Below, piece after piece: positions 26,680-37,166 of a DNA stretch of 64,000 nt (position 1 is the stretch's first letter; every line of letters starts with the position of its first letter). A program made the translations under genes and the position numbers. Origin of the DNA: Bradyrhizobium sp. CCH5-F6 (GTDB taxonomy: Bacteria; Pseudomonadota; Alphaproteobacteria; Rhizobiales; Xanthobacteraceae). The notes under the pieces are model-generated. The model was not told where the DNA came from. It worked only from the letters and a program-made list of their open reading frames with translations, and searched no databases. The stretch is taken from NCBI RefSeq assembly GCF_001556045.1, contig NZ_LSIC01000015.1, forward strand, positions 29,321 through 93,320, read 5' to 3'.

Positions 26680-27816
26680 TTGAGCGTGACGCAGCAACAG
26701 GTTCTCGACAGCCTCGGCCGGATCAAGTCGCCGCGCGGGGTCGCGCTCACCAATGCCAACGTGCTGAGCGCGATCAACGCCTCCGACGGCAAGGTGTTCT
26801 TCTCGATCAACGTCGATGCCGCCGAGGCGCGGGCCTGGGAAGCCGTCCGGGCCGAAGCGGAGGCCGCCGTGCGCGCCATTCCCGGCGTCACCACCGTGAT
26901 GGTGGCGCTGACCGCCGAGCGCAAGCCGGGCTCGGCGCCGCCGCCACCCCCGCAGCCGAGCCGCGGCGCGCCCGGCGTGCAGCCGGCCCATGCCCACAAG
27001 CCGCCTCAGGGCGGCGGGTCGCCCATGGCGCGGCAGTCGGAAATCCCCGGCGTTGCCGCCGTGATCGCGGTCGCCTCGGGCAAGGGCGGCGTCGGCAAGT
27101 CAACCACGTCGCTCAATCTGGCGCTCGGCCTGCGCGACCTTGGCCTCAAGGTCGGGCTGCTCGATGCCGACATCTACGGCCCCTCGGTGCCGCGCCTGAC
27201 GGGTCTGCGCGACAAGCCGGAGTTGAACGGCGAGCGCAAGATGATTCCGCTCCGGCGTTTCGGCCTCGCCATCATGTCGATCGGCTTCCTGGTCGAGGAA
27301 GAGACGGCGATGATCTGGCGCGGTCCCATGGTGATGTCGGCGGTGACGCAGATGCTGCGCGACGTCGAATGGGGCCAGCTCGACGTGCTGGTGGTCGACA
27401 TGCCCCCGGGCACCGGCGATGCCCAGCTCACGCTGGCGCAGAACGTACCGCTCAAGGGCGCTGTGATCGTCTCGACCCCGCAGGACCTGTCCCTGATCGA
27501 CGCGCGGCGGGGGCTTGCGATGTTCAAGAAGGTCAACGTGCCCGTGCTCGGCATCGTCGAGAATATGAGCTACTTCCAATGCCCGCATTGCGGCACGCGG
27601 TCGGACATTTTCGGTCATGGCGGGGCCCGGCACGAGGCCGAGAAGCTCCAGGTGCCGTTCCTCGGCGAGATCCCCCTGCATATGGCGATTCGTGCCACTT
27701 CGGACGCCGGCAATCCCGTGGTCGACAGCGAGCCGGACGGCCCTCATGCGGCGATCTACCGCGCCATTGCAGGCAAGGTTCGTGACCAGCTGAAGGGCGT
27801 GATTGCGGCCGCCTGA
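26680..27816 (+). CDS. mrp: Mrp/ApbC/NBP35-family P-loop ATPase, iron-sulfur cluster carrier
   Basis: 378 residues. N-terminal MIP18/DUF59-like domain (residues 1-90), a Pro/Ala-rich linker, then the ATPase core with the deviant Walker A ASGKGGVGKSTTSLNLAL. DADIYGPSVPRLTG and VVDMPPGTGDAQLTL follow. The cluster-binding CxxC is in YFQCPHCG. The protein scaffolds and transfers Fe-S clusters in the cytosol. The start is TTG 26680 with AGGAG upstream. A single-gene transcript is likely. Confidence 0.92.
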   Translation: MSVTQQQVLDSLGRIKSPRGVALTNANVLSAINASDGKVFFSINVDAAEARAWEAVRAEAEAAVRAIPGVTTVMVALTAERKPGSAPPPPPQPSRGAPGVQPAHAHKPPQGGGSPMARQSEIPGVAAVIAVASGKGGVGKSTTSLNLALGLRDLGLKVGLLDADIYGPSVPRLTGLRDKPELNGERKMIPLRRFGLAIMSIGFLVEEETAMIWRGPMVMSAVTQMLRDVEWGQLDVLVVDMPPGTGDAQLTLAQNVPLKGAVIVSTPQDLSLIDARRGLAMFKKVNVPVLGIVENMSYFQCPHCGTRSDIFGHGGARHEAEKLQVPFLGEIPLHMAIRATSDAGNPVVDSEPDGPHAAIYRAIAGKVRDQLKGVIAAA

Positions 27817-29111
<1,295 letters not shown>

Positions 29112-29136
29112 TCGACGGCTTAAGTCTTAATACCGG

Positions 29137-29168
29137 AAGCCCGGCCTCCCCAGGAGGCCGGGCTTTTT
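29137..29168 (+). terminator. Rho-independent terminator after TRAP binding protein 1
   Basis: Stem AAGCCCGGCCTC / GAGGCCGGGCTT with a four-base loop, followed by a T run. It separates the two tandem binding-protein genes, so they are transcribed separately. Confidence 0.9.
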
Positions 29169-29273
29169 CTTTGCCGCAGCGCGATCGGGATGGCATTCGG
29201 CGCGGCGATGTTCCATGCTGTCCGCAAGCCTCGGCAAGAAGGCCCACAATCAGATCCACCAGGGTAGGAAATC

Positions 29274-30362
29274 ATGAAGAGAAGAGACTTCATCAAGGTC
29301 ACGGGACTTGGCGCGGCCGGCGCCGCAACGCTCGCGGCTCCCGCGATCGCGCAGTCGATGCCGGAAATCAAATGGCGCATGCCGACGAGCTGGCCGAAAT
29401 CGCTCGACACGCTGTTTGGCGGCGCCGAGATGATGTGCAAGATGGTCGCGGAGGCGACCGACAACAAATTCCAGATCCAGATCTTCGCCGCCGGCGAGAT
29501 CGTGCCGGGCCTCCAGGTGCTCGACGCGGTGCAGAACGGCACCTGCGAGATCGGCCACACCGCGTCCTACTATTATTTCGGCAAGGACCCGACTTTCACC
29601 TTCGGCTCGGCCGTGCCGTTCGGTCCCAACATGCGGCTCAACCAGGCCTGGTACATGCTCGGCGGCGGGCGCGACGTGCTCAACGAGTTCTACAAGAGCT
29701 ACAACGTCGTCTCGCTGCTCGCGGGCAACACGGGCTGCCAGATGGGCGGCTGGTTCAGGAAAGAGGTCAACACGCCCGAGGATCTCAAGGGCATGAAATT
29801 TCGCATCGGCGGCTTTGCCGGCCGCGTGCTCCAGAAGCTCGGTGTCGTGCCGCAGCAGCTCGCCGGCGGCGACATCTATCCGGCGCTGGAGAAGGGCACC
29901 ATCGACGCCGCCGAATGGGTCGGCCCCTATGACGACGAGAAGCTCGGCTTCTACAAGATCGCGCCGCACTATTATTACCCCGGCTGGTGGGAAGGCGGAC
30001 CGATGCTGATGGCCTTCGTCAACCTCGACAAGTGGAACGCGCTGCCGAAACATTACCAGAGCGTGCTGGAGCAGGCCGGCCACTACGCCAACAACTACAT
30101 GATGGCGCGCTACGACAACGCCAATCCGCTGGCGATGAAGAAGCTGCTCGCGGGCGGCACCAAGCTGCACGCCTTCTCGCCGTCGATCATGGATGCCTGC
30201 CACAAGGCCGCCAAGGAGCTGCACGCCGAAGTCGCTGCGACCAACCCCAACTTCAAGAAGGTGCACGACTCGCTCGCCAAGTTCACGAGCGACGGCTACT
30301 CCTGGTTCCAGGTCGCCGAGGTCGGCTACGACATCTTCATGGCGCGCCGTTCGCAGAGCTGA
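29274..30362 (+). CDS. TRAP transporter substrate-binding protein, TakP/DctP-type (copy 2)
   Basis: 362 residues, the same length as the preceding paralogue and colinear with it. Tat signal KRRDFIKVTGLGAAGAATLAAPAIAQ. It shares [60 protein letters not shown] and [16 protein letters not shown] 62-base block (29847-29908) is identical to 28593-28654 in copy 1, indicating duplication with recent exchange or strong constraint. Substrate differences may lie around residues 85-150, where the two diverge most. Confidence 0.9.
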   Translation: MKRRDFIKVTGLGAAGAATLAAPAIAQSMPEIKWRMPTSWPKSLDTLFGGAEMMCKMVAEATDNKFQIQIFAAGEIVPGLQVLDAVQNGTCEIGHTASYYYFGKDPTFTFGSAVPFGPNMRLNQAWYMLGGGRDVLNEFYKSYNVVSLLAGNTGCQMGGWFRKEVNTPEDLKGMKFRIGGFAGRVLQKLGVVPQQLAGGDIYPALEKGTIDAAEWVGPYDDEKLGFYKIAPHYYYPGWWEGGPMLMAFVNLDKWNALPKHYQSVLEQAGHYANNYMMARYDNANPLAMKKLLAGGTKLHAFSPSIMDACHKAAKELHAEVAATNPNFKKVHDSLAKFTSDGYSWFQVAEVGYDIFMARRSQS

Positions 30363-30384
30363 TCAGCGCCAACTGTCGCATGCA

Positions 30385-30412
30385 GCGCCCCGGAGCGAAG
30401 GCTTCGGGGCGT
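30385..30412 (+). terminator. Candidate terminator after TRAP binding protein 2
   Basis: Inverted repeat CGCCCCG (30386-30392) and CGGGGCG (30405-30411) with the inner AAGGCTT, followed by TTGTCGTTG rather than a clean T run. A weaker terminator than the one after copy 1. Confidence 0.55.
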
Positions 30413-30605
30413 TGTCGTTGCAGCGCTCCCGAGGGCTCCCAGAACAAAAACTTCGAAAACAACCCCATGCACAGTAGCAGAGGATAGCGTTTTCAATGAC
30501 TTGACGGCGCGGCGCACAGGCCTGCGGGAAAGACCGAAATCCCTTGCTCCGTCGGGCAAAACAGCGGTGGAAACTTACAATCGAATAATCCGAATTTTGT
30601 CGTGT

Positions 30606-30977
30606 ATGCCCGACTCGAGAAGTGCATTGAGCTTCGATCCCGATCAAATCCAAGACGCGCTGCGCAAGGCATGGTCGTTGTCGACGAGCAGCCAATGGAC
30701 GGCCAACAATCCGGCGGCAGGGCAATGCAACGTCACGTCGCTGCTCGTTCACGAACTCTTCGGTGGTGACTTGCTGAAGACGCTGCTTCCGGCCGGCGAT
30801 CATTTCTACAACCGGATCGGAGGCAAGCGATACGACTTCACGGCGTGCCAGTTCGTTCAGCCGATCGCTTACCTGGATATACTTACAAATAGGGCCGACG
30901 CACGGTCAGGGGCGACGAACGACCAACTGGTTGAGTTCAGAGCGGCGTTTCAGGAGTACTGGACCGGACCAAGCTAG
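30606..30977 (+). CDS. YunG-like protein of unknown function
   Basis: 123 residues from ATG 30606. The central KAWSLSTSSQWTANNPAAGQCNVTSLLVHELFGGDLLKT followed by HFYNRIGGKRYDFTACQF matches the YunG pattern, where a Cys after GQ and a later His recall a papain-like fold. Catalysis is unproven. The C-terminus RADARSGATNDQLVEFRAAF resembles a 33-residue product encoded at 34124. No recognisable ribosome-binding site. Isolated between the TRAP genes. Confidence 0.65.
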   Translation: MPDSRSALSFDPDQIQDALRKAWSLSTSSQWTANNPAAGQCNVTSLLVHELFGGDLLKTLLPAGDHFYNRIGGKRYDFTACQFVQPIAYLDILTNRADARSGATNDQLVEFRAAFQEYWTGPS

Positions 30978-31048
30978 CCGCAGCGCCGAGCTTGCCCTTT
31001 GTTTCGATAGGTCCGCTACCGGCCGGATTCCGCAAATTGGAAAAGCCG

Positions 31049-31258
31049 TCAGCGAACGACGCCTGCTGCGTCTTTCGCGCTGGGCATGAGCCAATCGAGT
31101 CCGAGCAGGCCGGCTTCGAGGATGACGAAGGCGACAATGCCGCCAAGCCAGCCGAAAAAGACGATCGAAAAGCTGGCGAGCAAGATCGCGCAAAAGACGT
31201 CGGCAAGCACCTTGTAAATGCGCAGGTCTTGGTCTTGGTCGGATGGGAAATACGGCAT
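31049..31258 (-). CDS. Small two-helix membrane protein, unknown
   Basis: 69 residues. A charged N-terminus (MPYFPSDQDQDLRIYK) precedes a long hydrophobic stretch that could form two membrane segments (residues about 17-55). GGAGGAG lies just before the ATG at 31258, strong support for translation. It follows the TRAP large permease gene by 67 bases on the same strand and may be the last gene of that operon. No family recognised. Confidence 0.65.
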   Translation of the reverse strand: MPYFPSDQDQDLRIYKVLADVFCAILLASFSIVFFGWLGGIVAFVILEAGLLGLDWLMPSAKDAAGVVR

Positions 31259-31325
31259 CGGGCTCCTCCAGGCGCTGATCCTGAGCCTTCGATTTAACCG
31301 CGTGCAAAGGCGTAGGTTCCGCGGG

Positions 31326-32930
31326 TCAGTTCTTCGGCTGGCCGAAATCGAGTGGGGGCGGCAGCTCGATGTTCGGGATTTCGATCTTGATCTTGTCCAG
31401 ATCCACCTTGGCAGGAGCGTCCAGTAACCCGGTGACCGTCACCGGAAATGCGATGACGACCGCAACCATGATCACCTGCAGGCCGATCCATGGCATCGCG
31501 CCCCAATAAATGTCCGAGCTCTTGACCTCCTTCGGCGCCACACCCCGCAGATAGAACAAGGCGAAGCCGAAGGGCGGATGCAGGAAGGAGGTCTGCATGT
31601 TGACGCAGAGCATGACACCGAACCAGATCAAGGCAGCGTCCGCGCCGACGACAGGGGTGAGCAGCTTCAGCGCGACAGGCGCGATCATCGGAATGATGAT
31701 GAAGGCGATCTCGAAGAAGTCGAGGAAGAAGGCGATGAAGAAGATGAACAGATTGATGAAAATCAGAAAGCCCCATACCCCGCCCGGCAGCGATGTCAGC
31801 ATGTGCTCCAGCCAGACACCGCCGTTGCAACCGAGGAAGACGATCGAGAAGCAAGTCGATCCGATCAGGATGAACGTCACCATGCAGGTGATGCGCATGG
31901 TCGTCTCATAGCCCTGCTTGACCAAGGTGCGCAGGTCCGGAATTCTGATCGCCTCGATGCAGACCCAGGCGACTGCGAGATAAGCAACCGCGAAGGCGAT
32001 CTTGAAAGGCAGATTCGGCGTGAAGTAGATGCCGATGATGGTGCCGACGCCGGCGGCGGCGACGCCGACGAGCAACACCTTGTGACCAGCCGAGCTGAAA
32101 TCCTTGTGATGGATGACGGCAAGGACGATCGCGCCGACTGCGCCCATGGCGCCCGCCTCGGTCGGGGTGGCGAGCCCGAGCATCATCGTGCCGAGCACCA
32201 CGAAGATCAGAACGGCTGACGGGATGATGCCCAGGAGGCATTTGCGCCAGAGGGCCCAGCCCTTGAGCGTCCTTGCTTCCTTGGGCACGGCCGGGACATG
32301 ATCCGGCTTGATCACGCTCAAAGCGAATGTGTAACCCGCGAACAAAGCGATCTGGAGGATCGATGGGCCCCAGGCGCCCAGATACATATCGCCAACCGAC
32401 TTCCCGAGCTGGTCCGCGAGCACGATCAGAACCAGCGAAGGAGGCACCAGCTGGGTAATGGTGCCCGAGGCTGCAAGCACACCGGTAATGTAGCGCATGT
32501 TGTAGCCGTAGCGGATCATGACCGGCATCGAGATCATCGCCATCGCGATCACCTGTGCAGCCACGGTGCCGGTAATGGCACCCAGGATGAAGCCCACGAT
32601 GATCACGGAATAGCCGAGGCCGCCGCGAACGGGGCCGAACAACTGCCCCATGGAATCCAGCATATCTTCCGCGAGGCCGCATCGCTCGAGGATCGCGCCC
32701 ATGAACGTGAAGAACGGGATTGCAAGCAGCAGCTCGTTGGCCAGAACGCTGCCGTAGATGCGCTCCGGTATTGCCTGCAGGAAGCTGAACCCGAAAAATC
32801 CCTCGTGGATGGCGAGAAATCCGAAGGAAAGGCCGAGAGCGGCCAGCGTGAAGGCGACTGGGAAGCCGATCAGCATCGCCAGGACCAGGCCGCCGAACAT
32901 CAGCGGCGGCATCATCTCAAGCGTGATCAT
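31326..32930 (-). CDS. TRAP transporter large permease DctM (system 1)
   Basis: 534 residues, longer than the 430 typical of classic DctM, as usual for the FcbT3/COG4664 branch. About 12 or more membrane segments. Conserved TRAP-M features are PFFTFMGAILERCGLAEDMLDSMGQL, GGLGYSVIIVGFILGA, GTITQLVPPSLVLIVLADQ and, late, FFLDFFEIAFIIIPMIAP. It carries the substrate and sodium across the inner membrane. ATG 32930 overlaps the DctQ stop (ATGA). Confidence 0.92.
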   Translation of the reverse strand: MITLEMMPPLMFGGLVLAMLIGFPVAFTLAALGLSFGFLAIHEGFFGFSFLQAIPERIYGSVLANELLLAIPFFTFMGAILERCGLAEDMLDSMGQLFGPVRGGLGYSVIIVGFILGAITGTVAAQVIAMAMISMPVMIRYGYNMRYITGVLAASGTITQLVPPSLVLIVLADQLGKSVGDMYLGAWGPSILQIALFAGYTFALSVIKPDHVPAVPKEARTLKGWALWRKCLLGIIPSAVLIFVVLGTMMLGLATPTEAGAMGAVGAIVLAVIHHKDFSSAGHKVLLVGVAAAGVGTIIGIYFTPNLPFKIAFAVAYLAVAWVCIEAIRIPDLRTLVKQGYETTMRITCMVTFILIGSTCFSIVFLGCNGGVWLEHMLTSLPGGVWGFLIFINLFIFFIAFFLDFFEIAFIIIPMIAPVALKLLTPVVGADAALIWFGVMLCVNMQTSFLHPPFGFALFYLRGVAPKEVKSSDIYWGAMPWIGLQVIMVAVVIAFPVTVTGLLDAPAKVDLDKIKIEIPNIELPPPLDFGQPKN

Positions 32931-33466
32931 TGGGTCGGCCGCTCGTATTTCGCATCGATGGTGACCTCACCGCGCAAGGCGGCCGCGCGCTTGATGACCT
33001 CCGAGACGCCTTGCAGAGCCACCATGAAGAATCCCGCCGTCAGGACAAACTTGACCGGCCACCGGAGCAGGCCGCCGGCATTGTTAGACATTTCGCCGAT
33101 GATGAACGAGTTGTAGAACATCCCCCAGGACAGGTAGCTGAGGAGAAGGCACGCCGGGATGAGGAAAATCAGTGTCCCGATCAGGTCCAGCCATAGCTGG
33201 CCGCGTTCGGAAAGCATGAGGTAGAGGATTTCGACTCGTACATGCTCATTGCGTTTGAAAGTGTAGGACGCGCCGAACATCACGACCACGGCGAACATGT
33301 ACCACTGGGTCTCGAGCCAGCTGTTGGAGCTGTAGCTAAAGGCGTATCGGATCATCGCATTTGCGGCGCTGACCAGACAGGCCGCGAGAACCAGAACGTT
33401 GCAGACGTTGCCGACCTTTTCGTTCAGCCAGTCGATCGCCGTACTTATCGCCAACAATGGGCGCAT
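32927..33466 (-). CDS. TRAP transporter small permease DctQ (system 1)
   Basis: 179 residues from ATG 33466 (MRPLLAIST); a longer start at 33514 is possible. Four membrane segments; NSWLETQWYMFAVVVMFGASYTFKRNEHVRVEIL is the typical DctQ helix-2/3 region, with E-QW and N-H-R-D/E conserved. Translationally coupled to DctM. The cognate binding protein is probably one of the two at 28-30 kb. Confidence 0.9.
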   Translation of the reverse strand: MRPLLAISTAIDWLNEKVGNVCNVLVLAACLVSAANAMIRYAFSYSSNSWLETQWYMFAVVVMFGASYTFKRNEHVRVEILYLMLSERGQLWLDLIGTLIFLIPACLLLSYLSWGMFYNSFIIGEMSNNAGGLLRWPVKFVLTAGFFMVALQGVSEVIKRAAALRGEVTIDAKYERPTQ

Positions 33467-33759
33467 CGATGCCTTGTCCCCCGCTCGCCTGGTGCCCCCC
33501 AACGCGCAAGACAATGGCGCTGCATCGGCAGCCTTCCATTGCTATGCCGGAGCTGGTTCACCCTCCTGATGCTTCCGCTCGTTCTTGTTGTCGGTTTTCG
33601 CGAGACATGCGTACATCTCGGCCGCGCGTGAAGCACGGGCACCTTTACCGTCAGCGGGTTCCTGGTCAACAGGAAAATGGTCGATTTGCCGCAGCGATTC
33701 TAAAGCAGGTTCGCGGCGGGTCTCATGTGGCGACCGAACACGTCGTCTGAGGCCGCCGT
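33467..33759. other. Intergenic region upstream of TRAP permease operon 1
   Basis: 293 bases, expected to hold the promoter of the dctQ-dctM operon. No operator symmetry or sigma-54 element was recognised. Confidence 0.4.
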
Positions 33760-33996
33760 CTAACTCTCGACGTCGTACTGCTTGCTCAGGTGATCACCAA
33801 TCTGGACGAGCATGGCAACGCATTCGGGGTAGCCAGGCCGATCTGACGTGGCCCGGTCTGCACTGGCTCGAAACTCCCACGACCTGCCATCGCGGAGGAT
33901 CGAAATTGTCATTCCATCGGGACAGTCGGCATGAACCTTCAATTCTGCCCTTGCCATGGCGATGAGTTCGCTTTCCGTCTTTACAGGTCTGCTCAT
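33760..33996 (-). CDS. Conserved small hypothetical protein
   Basis: 78 residues from ATG 33996, with GGAAGGA upstream; an in-frame ATG at 34098 would add 34 residues. The sequence MSRPVKTESELIAMARAELKVHADCPDGMTISILR then SWEFRASAD and ECVAMLVQIGDHL looks like a compact alpha/beta protein, a type common in Bradyrhizobium. No function known. Confidence 0.6.
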   Translation of the reverse strand: MSRPVKTESELIAMARAELKVHADCPDGMTISILRDGRSWEFRASADRATSDRPGYPECVAMLVQIGDHLSKQYDVES

Positions 33997-34123
33997 CCAA
34001 TTCGTCCTTCCGTCCCTGGTAAAGATCTCGATGACGCAGTCCTTCGAAGTGGCAGATGGCCGGGCGTGGCCATACCACGGTGAGGCAAATATATCCATTT
34101 TGGGACGAAATCGGTAAGGCCTT

Positions 34124-34225
34124 ATGACCGCATTTCGGGCCGACGTGGAGCGAGGAACAACCCGCGACCAGCTGGCCGAACTCAGAGCGGCATTCGAGAA
34201 GCGCAGTCCCAGATCGAACGGGTGA
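34124..34225 (+). CDS. Possible 33-residue peptide, or relic of a YunG-like C-terminus
   Basis: ATG 34124 to TGA encodes MTAFRADVERGTTRDQLAELRAAFEKRSPRSNG (shown here only as RADVERGTTRDQLAEL and RAAFE for comparison). It aligns with the end of the protein at 30606-30977 (RADARSGATNDQLVEF then RAAFQ). Either a short helical peptide gene or the last exposed piece of a decayed duplicate. GTAAGG sits about 8 bases upstream. Confidence 0.35.
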   Translation: MTAFRADVERGTTRDQLAELRAAFEKRSPRSNG

Positions 34226-34262
34226 GCAGCCGACTTTGTCGCGTCGTTGGCGGCGTCGCGAG

Positions 34263-34637
34263 ATGTTTGAACCGCAATTCGGTCGAGGACGTCAAACTCC
34301 GGAAGCCCCAGGTGTCGCCTTGTCTTCCAGTTTGACCGATCTCTTTCACGTCCCGACGCTGATCTCTGGTTGGGTCCTTGCGCTTGGGTTCACATGCGGG
34401 CCGTTGCTCCTGAAATTCCTCAATTACAGGCCGGTGACGCGGTGCGCTGTCCTAAAGGCCGTATCGAGCTTTGTCGTGACCGGCGGCTACCTGACATTTG
34501 GCAGCGCCGCGATCAGCGCTCAAGAGCGTGGTCTGATGTCATTTCCCATCAGCATTCTCGTGGTGGCGTGCCTGCTCGCCGGCGCGGCGGCCAGCGCGTT
34601 CCTGATCGCGCGGTGGTGTCCCGGTGACCGGGCCTAG
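34263..34637 (+). CDS. Small membrane protein, unknown
   Basis: About 124 residues from ATG 34263; a TTG at 34320 with AGGTG upstream is a good alternative. Three hydrophobic segments: LISGWVLALGFTCGPLLLKF, AVSSFVVTGGYLTFGSAAI and ISILVVACLLAGAAASAFLI. No family recognised. It lies 243 bases before the response regulator gene. Confidence 0.5.
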   Translation: MFEPQFGRGRQTPEAPGVALSSSLTDLFHVPTLISGWVLALGFTCGPLLLKFLNYRPVTRCAVLKAVSSFVVTGGYLTFGSAAISAQERGLMSFPISILVVACLLAGAAASAFLIARWCPGDRA

Positions 34638-34879
34638 CGGCGGCAATCCGCTGGACTCATGCGCATTTGCGTCAATGACGGCGGCGAAACGGCGGGCGCG
34701 TGACCTGAGCGCATTGCGCAGATAACGGCAGGGCCGCTATGCAATGCCTACAGGAGGCTGACGGCGTGCGAAAGGCGGGCAAGACCTGTCTTTTTGCTGG
34801 CCGAAGCCGGACGAATGGTGGAAGAGAGCGGAGTGCGGCGCGGGCCGTACCGTGACACCGGAATTTCGACGGATATGCG

Positions 34880-35554
34880 ATGCGTCTTCTGATCGTCGAG
34901 GACAATGTCGAGCTGTCGCGGCTCGTGGCCGGTGGGCTGGCGGCAGCCGGCTATCAGAGCGACATCGTCGGCAGCGCCGCCGAGGCGCGCGAGGCGGTGA
35001 GCAGCGTCAGCTATGCTGCGATGATCCTCGACCTCGGCCTGCCCGATGGCGACGGCTTGTCGGTGCTGCGCGAGCTGCGCCTCGACATGGAGCCGCTGCC
35101 GGTGCTGGTGCTGACCGCCCGCGGCGGCTTGCAGGACCGCGTCACCGGCCTGCGCAGCGGTGCCGACGATTATCTCGCAAAGCCGTTCGCGATGGAGGAA
35201 CTAGTGGCGCGGCTGGAGGCGATCCTGCGCCGGCCGGGCCAGTTGCTCGGCCGCTCGCTCAATCTCGCCAATCTCGTCTACGACACCGAGAGCCGCCAGA
35301 TTTTCGTCGACGATCAGCCGCGGATCATCTCGGCGCGCGAGACCTCCGTGCTGGAGATCCTGCTGCGCAGGCAGGGGCGGGTGGTGCCGAAAAAGAATGT
35401 CGAGGACCACATCTTCGGGCTTGAAGGCGAGGTCGCCTCCAACGCGGTGGAGGTCTACGTCTCGCGGCTGCGCAAGCAACTCGCCGAGCACGGCGCCAAG
35501 GTGGTGATCCACACCATCCGCGGGGTCGGCTATCTCATGACCGAGGAAAAATAG
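34880..35554 (+). CDS. OmpR-family response regulator, TctD-like
   Basis: 224 residues. The receiver domain starts MRLLIVEDNVELSRLV; the phosphoacceptor Asp lies in AAMILDLGLPDGDG, then VLTARG and the conserved Lys in YLAKPF. The winged-helix domain ends VEVYVSRLRKQL and HTIRGVGYL. It is followed by its kinase gene with a one-base gap. TctD-type regulators control carboxylate uptake; the flanking TRAP operons are the obvious candidate targets, by position only. Confidence 0.9.
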   Translation: MRLLIVEDNVELSRLVAGGLAAAGYQSDIVGSAAEAREAVSSVSYAAMILDLGLPDGDGLSVLRELRLDMEPLPVLVLTARGGLQDRVTGLRSGADDYLAKPFAMEELVARLEAILRRPGQLLGRSLNLANLVYDTESRQIFVDDQPRIISARETSVLEILLRRQGRVVPKKNVEDHIFGLEGEVASNAVEVYVSRLRKQLAEHGAKVVIHTIRGVGYLMTEEK

Positions 35555-35555
35555 C

Positions 35556-36944
35556 GTGGCTCTCGGTGGCCATGCCAGATCGCTCACGTTCAAATCGCTG
35601 ATCTGGCGGATCGTCTTCCTGCACATCGTGGCGGTCGCGATGGTCGCGATCCTCCTGCCGCTGGTGCTGTTCTGGCTGCTCAATTCCGAGATCGACCAGT
35701 TGCACCGTGATGGCATGCGCGCCCAGGCCGAGGTGCTGGCGGAGCGCATCGTCGCCCAGCCGGACGGGTCGCTGACGTTCAACCTGCCCGACAGCCTGCG
35801 CGGGCTCTATTCGGACGCTTACGGCCGCTATCAATACGACATTCGCGATGGCGAGGGCCGGTTGCTGTTCTCCTCGCACCGACGGAGCGGCGCCGCGGCG
35901 CTTCGACCGCCCGAAACGATTGCTGGTGCGGGCGTCACCCGGATCATCGACGGCAAGATGGTCCGCGTCCAGGTCGCCGAGGATCTCGCGCACCGCGACG
36001 TGATCATCGACGACATCATCTCCAACTTCTTCCGGCGGGTGGGGTGGATCACCATCCCGATCCTGCTGGTCCTGCTTGCAACCGACATCATCATCTTCCG
36101 CCGCGCGGTCGCGCCGCTGTGGAAAGCCTCCGAGGAGGCCAGCAATATCGGCCCGGCGCGTACCGACATCCGTCTGCCGACGAAGAATATCCCGCGCGAG
36201 ATCATGCCGCTGGTCACCGCCGTAAACCAGGCGCTCGACCGCCTCGAGGACGGCTTCCGGGTGCAGCGGCAGTTCACGGCGGACGCCGCGCATCAATTGC
36301 GCACCCCGCTGACGATCCTGCGCACGCGGATCGAGACGCTGGGCGACAGCGCGACTCGGCAGGCGCTGCAGGCGGACATCGAAGCCATGAGTCGGATCGT
36401 CGCCCAGTTGCTGGAGATCGCCGAGCTCGACACGCTGGTGCTCGATCCCGGCGAGACCGCGGATTTGCGCGCTGTCTGCGCCGAGGTGGTCGGCTCGATC
36501 GCACCGTTCGCGATCGCGCAGAACAAGGACATCGCGTTGAAGGGCAGCGACGCGCCAGTGCTGATCCACGGCAATTCGGAGATGCTCCAGCGCGCGATCT
36601 TCAACCTCGCCGAAAACGCCATCAAGTTCACCGCGGAGCACACCAGCATCGATGTGGATGTGCGCGATGACGGTTCGGTGCGGGTACGCGATTGCGGCCC
36701 GGGCGTCCCGGAAGCCGAGCGCGAGCTGATCTTCCAGCGCTTCTGGCGCCGTGACCGCCAGCGCAGCGACGGCGCGGGCCTGGGGCTCTCGATCGTGCGC
36801 GCGGTGGCGGACGATCATGCGGCGACAGTCGCTGTGGAAAATCTTCCCGGCGGCGGCGCGGAGTTCACGCTGCGGTTCAGGTTGGCGGGGGGCGCTGGCG
36901 CTTCACCGTCTCCTGGAGGGCAGGCAATGGCACGTGGTATTTGA
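35556..36944 (+). CDS. Sensor histidine kinase, TctE-like
   Basis: 462 residues. Membrane segments at about residues 18-40 and 165-185 enclose a periplasmic 2CSK_N-type sensor region. The H-box is FTADAAHQLRTPLTILRTRIE, N-box FNLAENAIKF, G1 DCGPGVP, G2 GAGLGLSIV. It starts with GTG one base after the regulator stop. The C-terminal tail (GGAGASPSPGG) is low-complexity. Probable sensor of a small organic acid. Confidence 0.9.
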   Translation: MALGGHARSLTFKSLIWRIVFLHIVAVAMVAILLPLVLFWLLNSEIDQLHRDGMRAQAEVLAERIVAQPDGSLTFNLPDSLRGLYSDAYGRYQYDIRDGEGRLLFSSHRRSGAAALRPPETIAGAGVTRIIDGKMVRVQVAEDLAHRDVIIDDIISNFFRRVGWITIPILLVLLATDIIIFRRAVAPLWKASEEASNIGPARTDIRLPTKNIPREIMPLVTAVNQALDRLEDGFRVQRQFTADAAHQLRTPLTILRTRIETLGDSATRQALQADIEAMSRIVAQLLEIAELDTLVLDPGETADLRAVCAEVVGSIAPFAIAQNKDIALKGSDAPVLIHGNSEMLQRAIFNLAENAIKFTAEHTSIDVDVRDDGSVRVRDCGPGVPEAERELIFQRFWRRDRQRSDGAGLGLSIVRAVADDHAATVAVENLPGGGAEFTLRFRLAGGAGASPSPGGQAMARGI

Positions 36945-37166
36945 ACCGCCGGAGCGCACGCCTCGTCCTTCGAGACGACCGCTCCGCGGTCTCCTCAGGA
37001 TGAGGCTAAGTGGCATTGGTGCCCGGTGAGACTGCTGCCGCGCACTCGCTCCTCATCCTGTGGGCCCACCAGAGGCGGGCGTCTCGAAGGATGGCCGCGA
37101 GAGAACACGCCCGAATGCGATAGCCCTGCCCGAAAGGGGAGGGCTACTGCGTTGGATCAGAGCCGC
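36945..37166. repeat. Intergenic inverted repeats (CATCCTTCGAGACG type)
   Basis: Arms CGTCCTTCGAGACG (36964-36977) and CGTCTCGAAGGATG (37080-37093) are complementary with one mismatch; inside, CTCAGGATGAGG is answered by CTCCTCATCCTG. This is the dispersed rhizobial repeat family built around CGTCTCGAAGGATG. It lies between convergent genes and may act as a bidirectional transcript end. Confidence 0.7.

Noticed and set aside
29120..29270. Open frame between the two TRAP binding-protein genes on the minus strand
   Set aside because: It covers the terminator and the antisense of the signal peptide region; no coding evidence.
35535..36818. Long open frame on the minus strand opposite the histidine kinase
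   Set aside because: It mirrors the kinase gene; the translation is rich in Arg, Asp and His with no family motif, as expected for the antisense of a high-GC gene.
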